DNA of 64,000 nt from positions 1,212,001-1,276,000 of the forward strand of contig NZ_CP060719.1 of NCBI RefSeq assembly GCF_014396975.1. Direction: 5' to 3'. The position numbers were made by a program, and so were the translations under genes. This DNA comes from Thermomonas carbonis. Lineage in GTDB: Bacteria; Pseudomonadota; Gammaproteobacteria; Xanthomonadales; Xanthomonadaceae. How positions within the stretch are numbered: the first letter of the stretch is position 1; every line of letters begins with the position of its first letter. The notes under the pieces were generated by a model. That model did no database searches and was not told the origin of the DNA. It was given only the letters and a program-made list of their open reading frames with translations. Positions 55,792 through 64,000 of this stretch are shown here, piece by piece.

Positions 55792-56790
55792 TTACTCCAC
55801 CATGCTCACGGTCATGCCGACCGTGGAGGCCGCTGCAACCGCAGTCGCGCTCCAGTTGGTCAGGCGCACGCAGCCGCTGCTCTGGGTGCGGCCGATCAGG
55901 CCGGGCTCCGGCGTGCCGTGGATGCCGTAATGCGGCTTCGACAAGGCCATCCACATGGTGCCGACCGGGCCATTCGGGCCGGGCGGCAGCTTGGCCTTGC
56001 GATCGCCCTTGCGCGCAGTGACGATCAGCGCGGGATCGTAGTTGTACCAGGGGTCGGGGGTCATCGATTCGATCGTCCAGTCGCCGATCGGCAGCGGGAA
56101 TTTCGCGGTGCCGCTGGTGATCGGGAACTGCGCGTAGGCCTTGCCGCTGGCGTCGAGCAGGCGCAGCGCGGCATCCGATTTGTCGACCTCGATCTTCGCC
56201 GCGGTCGGCATCGGCGCGATGTCCTGCACATTGGGCACGCGGATGCTGCCGCCAGCCACGTCGAGCGGGATGCCTGGATTGAGTGCGGCCAGCAGTTTCG
56301 GGCTGGCGTGGAATTTTTCGCCCAGTGCTTCGGCGGCGGACTGGAACGGGATCGCCTTCAGCTTGGCCTTCGCCATCATTCCCGACGGCGTGGGCGCGAA
56401 CGGCCCGGCGACGTCGGCTTCGGTGAGCGTGTAATCGACCAATGCGGCGGTGCCGTCCTTGCGCAGTTCCGCCCAGGTCGCGGCATCCAGTTCACCGCTG
56501 ACAGTCAACCCGCGCGCGAGCTGGAAGCCGGCCACGGCCTTGCGGCTCTTGCTGCCCCATTCGCCGTCGATCTCGCCGGGCGAGTACCACGCGCGTTCCA
56601 GCAGCACCTGCGCTTCCAGATGCTCGGATGCTGCGGCGTCGGTTTGCGTTGCTGGCGGCGTTGCCGGTGCGACCGCTTGCGGCGCGGTGGCTGCGGGTGC
56701 CGTGGTCACCGGCGTGGCCGGCTTGGGATCCTGTGCCTGCAGGGTGGCGGTGGCGAGCAGGAGCGAGACAAACAAGATCGATCGTTTCAT
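55792..56790 (-). CDS. L,D-transpeptidase with N-terminal peptidoglycan-binding domain
   Basis: A 332-aa exported YkuD enzyme. The signal peptide ends TLQAQ. An Ala/Pro/Thr linker and a PG_binding_1 domain ([40 protein letters not shown]) follow, then a LysM-like region ([22 protein letters not shown]). The catalytic domain has [20 protein letters not shown], with the active-site Cys in SSGCVRL. It would form 3-3 cross-links or attach lipoproteins. It is divergent from ntrB (112 bp) and overlaps in operon with the LytM gene. Confidence 0.93.
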   Translation of the reverse strand: MKRSILFVSLLLATATLQAQDPKPATPVTTAPAATAPQAVAPATPPATQTDAAASEHLEAQVLLERAWYSPGEIDGEWGSKSRKAVAGFQLARGLTVSGELDAATWAELRKDGTAALVDYTLTEADVAGPFAPTPSGMMAKAKLKAIPFQSAAEALGEKFHASPKLLAALNPGIPLDVAGGSIRVPNVQDIAPMPTAAKIEVDKSDAALRLLDASGKAYAQFPITSGTAKFPLPIGDWTIESMTPDPWYNYDPALIVTARKGDRKAKLPPGPNGPVGTMWMALSKPHYGIHGTPEPGLIGRTQSSGCVRLTNWSATAVAAASTVGMTVSMVE

Positions 56791-56902
56791 GGGGTCACCT
56801 GAGGAATGCCCATGCAGGCTGCGGGAGCCGGGATCGCCGTCGCGTGAATGCGGCTTGGCCGCGAGCCGCGCATTCATGCGGGGTTTGCACTAGATTCCAC
56901 CG

Positions 56903-57928
56903 ATGCTCAGCGACCCATCGACGATCGAAGTGCTGGATGCGCTGGCCACGCCGGTGTTGCAGGTGGCGGGCGATGGCCGCATCCGCCACGCCAACGAGGC
57001 GGCCGGGCGCTGGTTGCGGGTCGGCCGCAAGCGGCTGATCGGTTTGCCGCTTGCGGCGCTGGAACGCGATGGACAGGCGGTGATGTCCGCGCTGGCGCAG
57101 ACCGACGGCAGCCCGCACCTGCTGCGGCGCGTGCAACTGGCGTTCCCCGGTGCGAACGAATCGCTGTTCGCCGACCTGTGGCTGAGCCCGGTGGCGGATG
57201 GCGTCTGGTGCGAGGCGCATCCGGTCGATGAATTCGCCGGCAGCGATCCGTCCGAGGTGTTGCCGTTCGCGCTGTCGGCATCGCTGAAGGGACTGGCGCA
57301 TGAATTGCGCAATCCGCTGGCCGGGATCAAGGGCGCGGCGCAGTTGCTGGCAAGGCGCGGCGATGCCGATTCACGCGAACTCACCGAACTGATCGAAAGC
57401 GAAGTGGAGCGCCTGGCCGGCCTGGTCGACCGCCTGCTGTCGCCGGCACCGGCGCGGCCGTTCGAGCCGGTCAACATCCACCTGGTGCTGGAGCGCGTGC
57501 TGCGCCTGGCCGAAAGCGAAGCCGGCTGGGCGACGCAATTGCAGCGGGATTACGACCCGTCATTGCCCGAATTCCCCGGCGATGCGGACCGGCTCACACA
57601 GGCGGTGTGGAACCTGGTGCGCAACGCGATCGAGGCCGGTGCCGCCAGCGTGCAGCTGCGCACCCGCGCCGAGCACCACGTGCGTATCGGCGAGGACGCC
57701 CATGCGTTGGCGGTGCGCCTGGAGATCGTCGACGACGGCCGCGGTGTGGCGCCGGACCTGGCCGAACAGGTATTCCTGCCGCTGGTCAGCGGGCGGGCGG
57801 AAGGCACCGGGCTGGGCCTGGCGCTGGCCCAGCAGGTGGCGCGCGAACATCGCGGCACGCTGGGTTTTCGTTCGCGGCCCGGGCATACCGTGTTCACCCT
57901 GTTGCTGCCGCTGGAACCGATCACCTGA
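56903..57928 (+). CDS. ntrB: Nitrogen regulation histidine kinase NtrB (GlnL)
   Basis: A 341-aa cytoplasmic two-component kinase. An N-terminal PAS domain (STIEVLDALATPVLQVAGDG) is followed by the H box with His133 in SLKGLAHELRNPLAGIKGAA. The N box is AVWNLVRNAIEAGA and the G boxes are VDDGRGVAPD and GRAEGTGLGLALAQQV. There is no membrane segment, as expected for NtrB, which is controlled by PII. It pairs with ntrC 65 bp downstream and governs the sigma-54 promoter of glnA in this same window. Confidence 0.95.
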   Translation: MLSDPSTIEVLDALATPVLQVAGDGRIRHANEAAGRWLRVGRKRLIGLPLAALERDGQAVMSALAQTDGSPHLLRRVQLAFPGANESLFADLWLSPVADGVWCEAHPVDEFAGSDPSEVLPFALSASLKGLAHELRNPLAGIKGAAQLLARRGDADSRELTELIESEVERLAGLVDRLLSPAPARPFEPVNIHLVLERVLRLAESEAGWATQLQRDYDPSLPEFPGDADRLTQAVWNLVRNAIEAGAASVQLRTRAEHHVRIGEDAHALAVRLEIVDDGRGVAPDLAEQVFLPLVSGRAEGTGLGLALAQQVAREHRGTLGFRSRPGHTVFTLLLPLEPIT

Positions 57929-57959
57929 CGCATCGGCATCCCGACGAACTCGGCTAGGA

Positions 57960-57976
57960 TGCACCTTGATGGTGCA
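57960..57976. promoter_or_regulatory. Perfect NtrC-binding site between ntrB and ntrC
   Basis: TGCACC-TTGAT-GGTGCA is an exact match to the NtrC consensus TGCACC-N5-GGTGCA over 17 bp. It lies 31 bp after the ntrB stop and 17 bp before the ntrC start. Bound NtrC could repress read-through from ntrB into its own gene, giving negative autoregulation. No sigma-54 element is nearby, which favours repression over activation. Confidence 0.8.
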
Positions 57977-57993
57977 AACCCGGCGGAGCAAGC

Positions 57994-59415
<1,422 letters not shown>

Positions 59416-59422
59416 TCTGTGC

Positions 59423-59443
59423 TCCTTCATCGCGAATGAAGGA
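59423..59443. repeat. Inverted repeat between ntrC and sodC
   Basis: TCCTTCAT (59423-59430) and ATGAAGGA (59436-59443) are perfect reverse complements around CGCGA, eight bases after the ntrC stop. It could be a transcript-end hairpin (no T-run follows) or an operator for sodC, which starts 49 bp downstream. Confidence 0.5.
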
Positions 59444-59491
59444 CGCCGCTGGCACAGTCTCGTGCAACGACATTCCCAAGGACTTCTCCGC

Positions 59492-60082
59492 ATGGCCCGC
59501 ACCTCCATCGCATCGACATTCACGCTTGCCGCTGCGGCCGCATTGCTCGCCGGTTGCGCCAGCACCGGCACGCCGGCCACCACATCGGCCACCACGACGG
59601 CTGCCACAACACCCGCAAAAAGCACCGCCAGCCGCGCGATCGTCAACCTCGCGCCGGCGTCCGCCAGCCTGGTCAGCGGCAGGCTCACGTTGATGCCCAT
59701 GGGCGATGGCGTGCACATCACCGGCGAAGTCGGCGGGCTCACGCCGGGCGACAGCCGCGGCTTCCACATCCACGAGAAGGGCGACTGCAGCGCGGCCGAT
59801 GCCTCCACCGCCGGCGGCCACTTCAACCCCGCGGCGCAGGCGCACGGGCGCAGCGGCAACGGCGCGCATCATGCCGGCGACACCGACAACATCGTCGCCG
59901 ACGCCAAGGGCGTGGCCCGCATCGATGCGCACGTGAGCGGAGTGACGCTGGGCGGCGGCGCAGCCAACGACATCGCCGGTCGCGCGGTCATCGTGCATGC
60001 GGCCGCCGACGACTACACCACCCAGCCGACCGGCAATGCCGGCGCGCGGGTCGCGTGCGGGGTGATCAAGGTCGCGCCTTGA
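59492..60082 (+). CDS. sodC: Copper/zinc superoxide dismutase, lipoprotein
   Basis: A 196-aa periplasmic or outer-membrane-linked superoxide dismutase. The signal has a lipobox (ALLAGCAS), followed by a Thr/Ala linker and the SodC fold. Metal ligands appear in GFHIHEKGDCSA, GGHFNPAAQAHG and GAHHAGDTDNI, with a C-terminal GNAGARVACGVI. The cysteine pair DCSA/VACGVI would form the conserved disulfide. The ATG at 59492 starts the signal. It protects envelope components from external superoxide. Confidence 0.95.
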   Translation: MARTSIASTFTLAAAAALLAGCASTGTPATTSATTTAATTPAKSTASRAIVNLAPASASLVSGRLTLMPMGDGVHITGEVGGLTPGDSRGFHIHEKGDCSAADASTAGGHFNPAAQAHGRSGNGAHHAGDTDNIVADAKGVARIDAHVSGVTLGGGAANDIAGRAVIVHAAADDYTTQPTGNAGARVACGVIKVAP

Positions 60083-60309
60083 TCGCGAATTGCGGTGCGG
60101 GCACCCTTACGTGCCCGTGAAGGATCCGCAGCGCAACCCGTATCGATAGCGATGCGTCGGTGCCTGTGCGCCGCGTCCAAGTCCAGGCGTATCGTCAGGT
60201 GCGGCGATGTCGGCGGGTTCAACAGCGGGGGATCCGGCGACGGTGGCCTTCCGGCGTCGGGCACGTAGGTCGTTCAGACATTCGGCAAGCGATCAGGGTA
60301 CGAATAGGC

Positions 60310-61966
60310 ATGGGGCGCATCGTGATCGTTCGGTTCTGCGTGCTGGTGGCGGTTTACGTCGCCGCCACCTGGTTCGCGGAAGCGTTCATCAAGGGCCCTG
60401 CCGAGGTCACCATTTTCTGGCCAGCGGCGGGCGTGGCCTATGCGGCCGTGATTCGCTACGGGTGGCGATGGTCGTTGTTCATCCCCCGGCAGTGATCATC
60501 GCCCACGGTGCGCTGGTTCCGGTGCCCGACTGGTTCCTGCCGTTCTCGGTGGCCAGCAACCTGCTCGGCTCGCTGGCAGGCGCGTACGTGGCGCTGGGTC
60601 GCACTATGCGGCCGGACATGAAGGTGGAAAGCGGATTCGCGCTGCTGCGGGGTGCACTGGCGATGGTTGTGGTGGCCTCGGCGATCGGAACGGAGGGGCT
60701 GGTGAGTTCGGGCATGGTGCCGCGCGAGGCTGCCTTGGCAGCGGCGATCAAATGGGCGATGGGGGATCTGGTGGGCATCCTGTGCGTCACTCCGACAATG
60801 CTGCTGCTGACGGCACCGGCGTGGAACCACCCGGATGAGCCCCGGCGAGCGAGTTCTCGAAGTCCCATGAGATCGCGGCGTGGGCGGTCAGCTTGCTGGT
60901 GTCGTACTTGATCGTCTACTTCGGTGGGGAGCGCGACAGCTTCTACGCGCTGGGCATGGTGGCCTTGCCGCTGACCGTGCTCCTCTGGAGCGCATTCCGC
61001 TTTCGGCCGATCTGGACGGCTGCAGGCAGTGGCCTGTCGGTCATGTTCCTGACCTCGATGACCGGGCTCGGACTGGCCGGCTTCCAGCCCCCGCCCAAGA
61101 CACTGGATGCGGTGCTACTGCTGGCATTCATGCTGCTCTTCGGTGTCGTGCCGCTGGCGGTAGCGGCACTGGTCAATCAGCAGCGAAGAATGAACAGGCG
61201 CATGTTGCGGCTGGCCATCCGCGACGCAGAAGCGCAACGGGTGGTGCTCGAGAGCGTAGTCGCAGACAGGACGCGCGAGCTCAACGAGGCGAATGCACGA
61301 CTGGAAACCGCCAGCCAGACGGACCCACTGACCGGCCTGCGCAACCGGCGATACCTGGCCAACCAGATTCCGGCAGACCTGGCGTTCTATGAGCGGGAGC
61401 GGATGCGTACGGGGCGGGCGGATGCCTTGCTGTTCGCGCTGGTGGATATCGACCATTTCAAGCGCGTCAACGACACCTACGGTCACGCCGCGGGCGACAA
61501 GGTGCTGCAGCAGGTGTCCTGCGTGCTGACCCGGCTGGTGCGCTCCGGCGACTATGTGGTGCGATGGGGCGGTGAGGAGTTCCTGCTGGTGTTGCGCCCC
61601 GTTGCAAGGGAGTTCGTTCCGGTGCTTGGGGAGCGCCTCAGGGCCGCCGTGGAGGAGCATGAGTACGACGTCGGGGTGCCGGTCACGTGTTCGATCGGGC
61701 TGGCGGAATACCCCATGTTCATGGAAGGACAGCAAACCCCGGGGTGGGAGGAAATGCTCGAGCTCGCTGATGCGGCGCTCTACTGGGTGAAAGCCAACGG
61801 AAGGAACGGCTGGGCAACACTCCGGCCGACCACAGAGACGGACATCAAAAAGGTGATGACCGAATTGCGGGCGGGTGCGCAGGCCTTGCTGGAAAGCGGG
61901 CAGCTTTCGCTGATCAGCAGCCAACAGGCACAGCCACGGGACCCCGTTGGCCGCAGCGGACCGTGA
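60310..61966 (+). pseudogene. MASE1-GGDEF diguanylate cyclase, broken by two -1 frameshifts
   Basis: An inner-membrane c-di-GMP synthase of about 552 aa after repair. The N-terminal MASE1 sensor has eight or so helices (EVTIFWPAAGVAYAAVIRYG near the start), a coiled linker (QQRRMNRRMLRLAIRDAEAQ) follows, and the GGDEF domain has DPLTGLRNRRYL, ALVDIDHFKRVNDTYGH and active-site GGEEF. An RSGD inhibitory I-site lies five residues before GGEEF. The frame breaks at the C5 run 60483-60487 (repair: FIPPAVIIAHG) and at the C4 run 60840-60843 (repair: PDEPPASEFSK). Each is cured by one added C. As written, only the GGDEF half plus a few helices is intact. Confidence 0.87.
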
Positions 61967-62098
61967 CGTTGTGCGGCGCGGCCGACGGGCATGCGGCGCT
62001 GACGACGGCATTACCCCGCGAAATGGCAACGCCGACGCACGGGTCGCTTGCGTGGCCATCAAGGTCGAATGCGCTGGATGACATGGCGCGCTGTTGCT

Positions 62099-62971
62099 TC
62101 AGCGCAGGCAGTCTTCGATGCCGTCGGCGCAATGCACGAACTGCACCGGCACGCCATGTGCGGCAAGCACCGCGGCGAACTGCCGTTGACGCGCCTGGAA
62201 GTATTCGAAGCCGCGTTCCAGCCGCGCGCAATCGGATTCGCCCGCGGCATTACGTGATCGCCATGCCGCCGGATCGAGCATCGCGATCCGCACTTCGCCA
62301 TCGCCATAACGCGCCAGCGGTTCCGGAGATGCGTCCAGCCAGGCTTCGGCATCGGGTTGCAGCAAGGCCGTTTCCAGCAGCGGCCACAATGCGTCCAGGC
62401 CGCTGTTGCGATATTGCAGCGCGATCATCGCGGCGAGATCGTGCAGGCTGAGATAGCGCGCGTGTTCGACCTGCGCGCCCAGTCCGTCCTGCAACGCCAG
62501 CGCCGTATCCGCGGCGGCCATGCCGCGATCCAGCAAGACGTCTTCCAATGCATCGCCGGTTTGACGTGCAGCATCACCGTGCAGCACGAACGGCAGGATC
62601 CGCAAGCCGCCGCCGTGCAGGTCGGGATCGCATTGCAGCGGCATCGGCACGGTGCCGGCAGCATCAGCGCCGAAGCCGATCATGCGTGCGCTCTGTGCCT
62701 GTCCGGGGGCGCGCTGCAGGAGTTCCGACGCGCGACGATGCAGTGGCCAGCCGGGACGCAACGCCTCGGCCGGATCGAAATGCGCGGTGAGCAGCGCGAG
62801 ATCGCAGTCGCGCACGCCGGGCACCAGTGCGGCCAGGTCGCGGCCGAGCATCGCCACCAGATCGCCCGCAGCGCCAGCAACAAGCGCCGCATGTTGCGGA
62901 GGCGCACCATCGCGCAGTTCCAGTGCAATCACGCCGCGGAAGATCGCGGGCTCGGCGGGCGTCAAGGGCAT
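62099..62971 (-). CDS. Conserved-looking cytoplasmic protein of unknown function
   Basis: A 290-aa protein with no signal peptide or membrane segment. Notable stretches are DCDLALLTAHFDPAEALRPG, VPMPLQCDPDLHGGGLRILP and FVLHGDAARQTGDALEDVLLD, and a C-terminal YFQARQRQFAAVLAAHGV. I do not recognise the family. It reads as a single well-formed protein with normal codon use on the strand opposite the thiolase, 78 bp away and divergent. Its length and composition support a real gene. Confidence 0.7.
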   Translation of the reverse strand: MPLTPAEPAIFRGVIALELRDGAPPQHAALVAGAAGDLVAMLGRDLAALVPGVRDCDLALLTAHFDPAEALRPGWPLHRRASELLQRAPGQAQSARMIGFGADAAGTVPMPLQCDPDLHGGGLRILPFVLHGDAARQTGDALEDVLLDRGMAAADTALALQDGLGAQVEHARYLSLHDLAAMIALQYRNSGLDALWPLLETALLQPDAEAWLDASPEPLARYGDGEVRIAMLDPAAWRSRNAAGESDCARLERGFEYFQARQRQFAAVLAAHGVPVQFVHCADGIEDCLR

Positions 62972-63049
62972 GTGGAGCTTCGGCTCGGGAAGGCGGCGTT
63001 AGACTGCAGCCATTATGCCCGCGGCTGCGGGCGCAGCCAGGTGAAGCCC

Positions 63050-64000
63050 ATGCAACACGGCCGTCCCGTCGCCATCCTTGGGGGTGTCCGCATCCCGTTC
63101 TGCCGACAGAACACGGCCTATGCCGATGTCGGCAACCTCGGCATGTCGGTGCGCACGCTGGGTGCGCTGGTCGAAAAATACGGCCTGCACGGGCAGCAAC
63201 TCGGCGAAGTGGCGATGGGCGCGGTGATCAAGCATTCGTCGGACTGGAACCTGGGCCGCGAGGCCGCGCTGAGTTCCGGCCTGTCGCCGCTGACCCCGGG
63301 CATCACCCTGCAGCGCGCCTGCGGCACCTCGCTGGACACGATCATCCATATCGCCGGCAAGATCGCGACCGGGCAGATCGAGGCCGGCATCGGCGGCGGC
63401 TCGGACACGACCTCCGACGTGCCGATCGTCTACGGCAAGGCGCTGCGCCATCGGCTGTTGCAAGCCGCCGCGGCCAAGACCACCAAGGCCAGGCTGGCGG
63501 CGTTCAAGGGCTTTCGATTCTCCGAGCTCAAGCCGGACTTCCCCGGTGTGGCCGAGCCGCGCACCGGCAAGTCGATGGGCCAGCACTGCGAGGACATGGC
63601 CAAGGAGTGGAACATCTCGCGCGACTCGCAGGACGAGCTGGCGGTCGCCTCGCACCACAAACTGGCGGCGGCGTATGCGCGCGGCTTCTTCGATGACCTG
63701 GTGGTGAGCTTCCGCGGCGTCTCCCGCGACAACATCCTGCGCCCGGACAGCAGCATCGAGAAACTGGCGACGTTGAAGCCGGCGTTCGACAAGACCTCGG
63801 GCAAGGGCACGCTGACCGCGGGCAACTCCACGCCGCTGACCGATGGTGCATCGGCTTGCCTCCTGGCCACCGATGAGTGGGCCGAACAGCATGGCCACGA
63901 AGTGCTTTGCCATCTGCGTGATGCGCAAGTCTCCGCCGTCGATTTCGTCCATGGCGAAGGCCTGCTGATGGCGCCGACCGTGGCCGTGGCGGAGATGCTC
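63050..64000 (+). CDS. Acetyl-CoA C-acyltransferase (FadI-like thiolase), partial at the window edge
   Basis: The first 317 residues of a thiolase; the gene runs past the right edge with no stop. It starts at the ATG at 63050 (MQHGRPVAILGGVRIPFCRQ). The acylated active-site cysteine is in LQRACGTSLDTI and the oxyanion-loop region is LTAGNSTPLTDGASACLL. DNILRPDSSIEKLATLKPAFD and KSMGQHCEDMAKEWNISRDS match the FadI/trifunctional-protein-beta branch, so it probably performs the last step of fatty-acid beta-oxidation. A fadJ-like partner would be expected beyond the window. Confidence 0.92.
   Translation, partial: MQHGRPVAILGGVRIPFCRQNTAYADVGNLGMSVRTLGALVEKYGLHGQQLGEVAMGAVIKHSSDWNLGREAALSSGLSPLTPGITLQRACGTSLDTIIHIAGKIATGQIEAGIGGGSDTTSDVPIVYGKALRHRLLQAAAAKTTKARLAAFKGFRFSELKPDFPGVAEPRTGKSMGQHCEDMAKEWNISRDSQDELAVASHHKLAAAYARGFFDDLVVSFRGVSRDNILRPDSSIEKLATLKPAFDKTSGKGTLTAGNSTPLTDGASACLLATDEWAEQHGHEVLCHLRDAQVSAVDFVHGEGLLMAPTVAVAEML

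Noticed and set aside
59449..59466. TGGCAC...GTGC before sodC as a sigma-54 promoter
   Set aside because: GG and GC are separated by 11 rather than 10 bases, and this spacing is strict.

Overview
The window is a stretch of a G+C-rich (about two thirds by eye) gammaproteobacterial chromosome, most likely from the Xanthomonadaceae/Lysobacter-Luteimonas-Thermomonas group. Pointers are the TonB-dependent receptor coupled to an N-acetylglucosamine cluster with both a LacI-type and a GntR-type regulator, the single-chain indolepyruvate ferredoxin oxidoreductase, the TorF-type porin next to glnK-amtB, and REPIN-like GTAGCCCGGG elements. I see no insertion sequence, prophage, CRISPR array, rRNA or tRNA. 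The region looks like ordinary core chromosome.

Layout: 0.1-8 kb, RND efflux operon (small membrane protein, SDR-like protein, adaptor, pump, SDR, outer-membrane factor). 8-14 kb, folE, an overlapping thioredoxin-reductase-like flavoprotein, DUF2239, a Tet-type MFS pump, an I78 inhibitor lipoprotein and a divergent M61 peptidase. 14-20 kb, an L,D-transpeptidase lipoprotein, the indolepyruvate oxidoreductase and a 404-aa protein of unknown function. 20-32.4 kb, a GlcNAc utilisation regulon: nagA, nagB-II, GntR, LacI and nagP on the minus strand, and glucokinase, TonB-dependent receptor and GH20 hexosaminidase on the plus strand. Hexosaminidase frees GlcNAc, the receptor and NagP import it, glucokinase phosphorylates it, and NagA and NagB-II feed it into glycolysis. 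32.5-43.5 kb, REC-EAL, hybrid kinase, ParA, SixA, phospholipase D, YkvA-like protein, thioesterase, acyltransferase, YheT-like hydrolase and PEBP protein. 43.6-50.1 kb, META/DUF4377 lipoprotein, uppP, glnA, porin, glnK, amtB. 50.2-57 kb, a giant RCC1-repeat protein and cell-wall enzymes. 57-64 kb, ntrB-ntrC, sodC, a MASE1-GGDEF cyclase, an unknown protein and the start of a FadI-like thiolase.

Nitrogen control is readable in the DNA: a perfect sigma-54 promoter and a near-consensus NtrC site precede glnA, and a perfect 17-bp NtrC site lies between ntrB and ntrC. GlcNAc control is also readable: a perfect GACAACGTTGTC palindrome overlaps the glucokinase promoter.

Caveat: eight -1 frameshifts in seven otherwise full-length genes can each be repaired by adding one G or C to a short G/C run. 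This looks like sequencing or assembly error rather than gene decay. It also creates one false gene fusion. I found no convincing previously undescribed system here; the findings list what is unusual.
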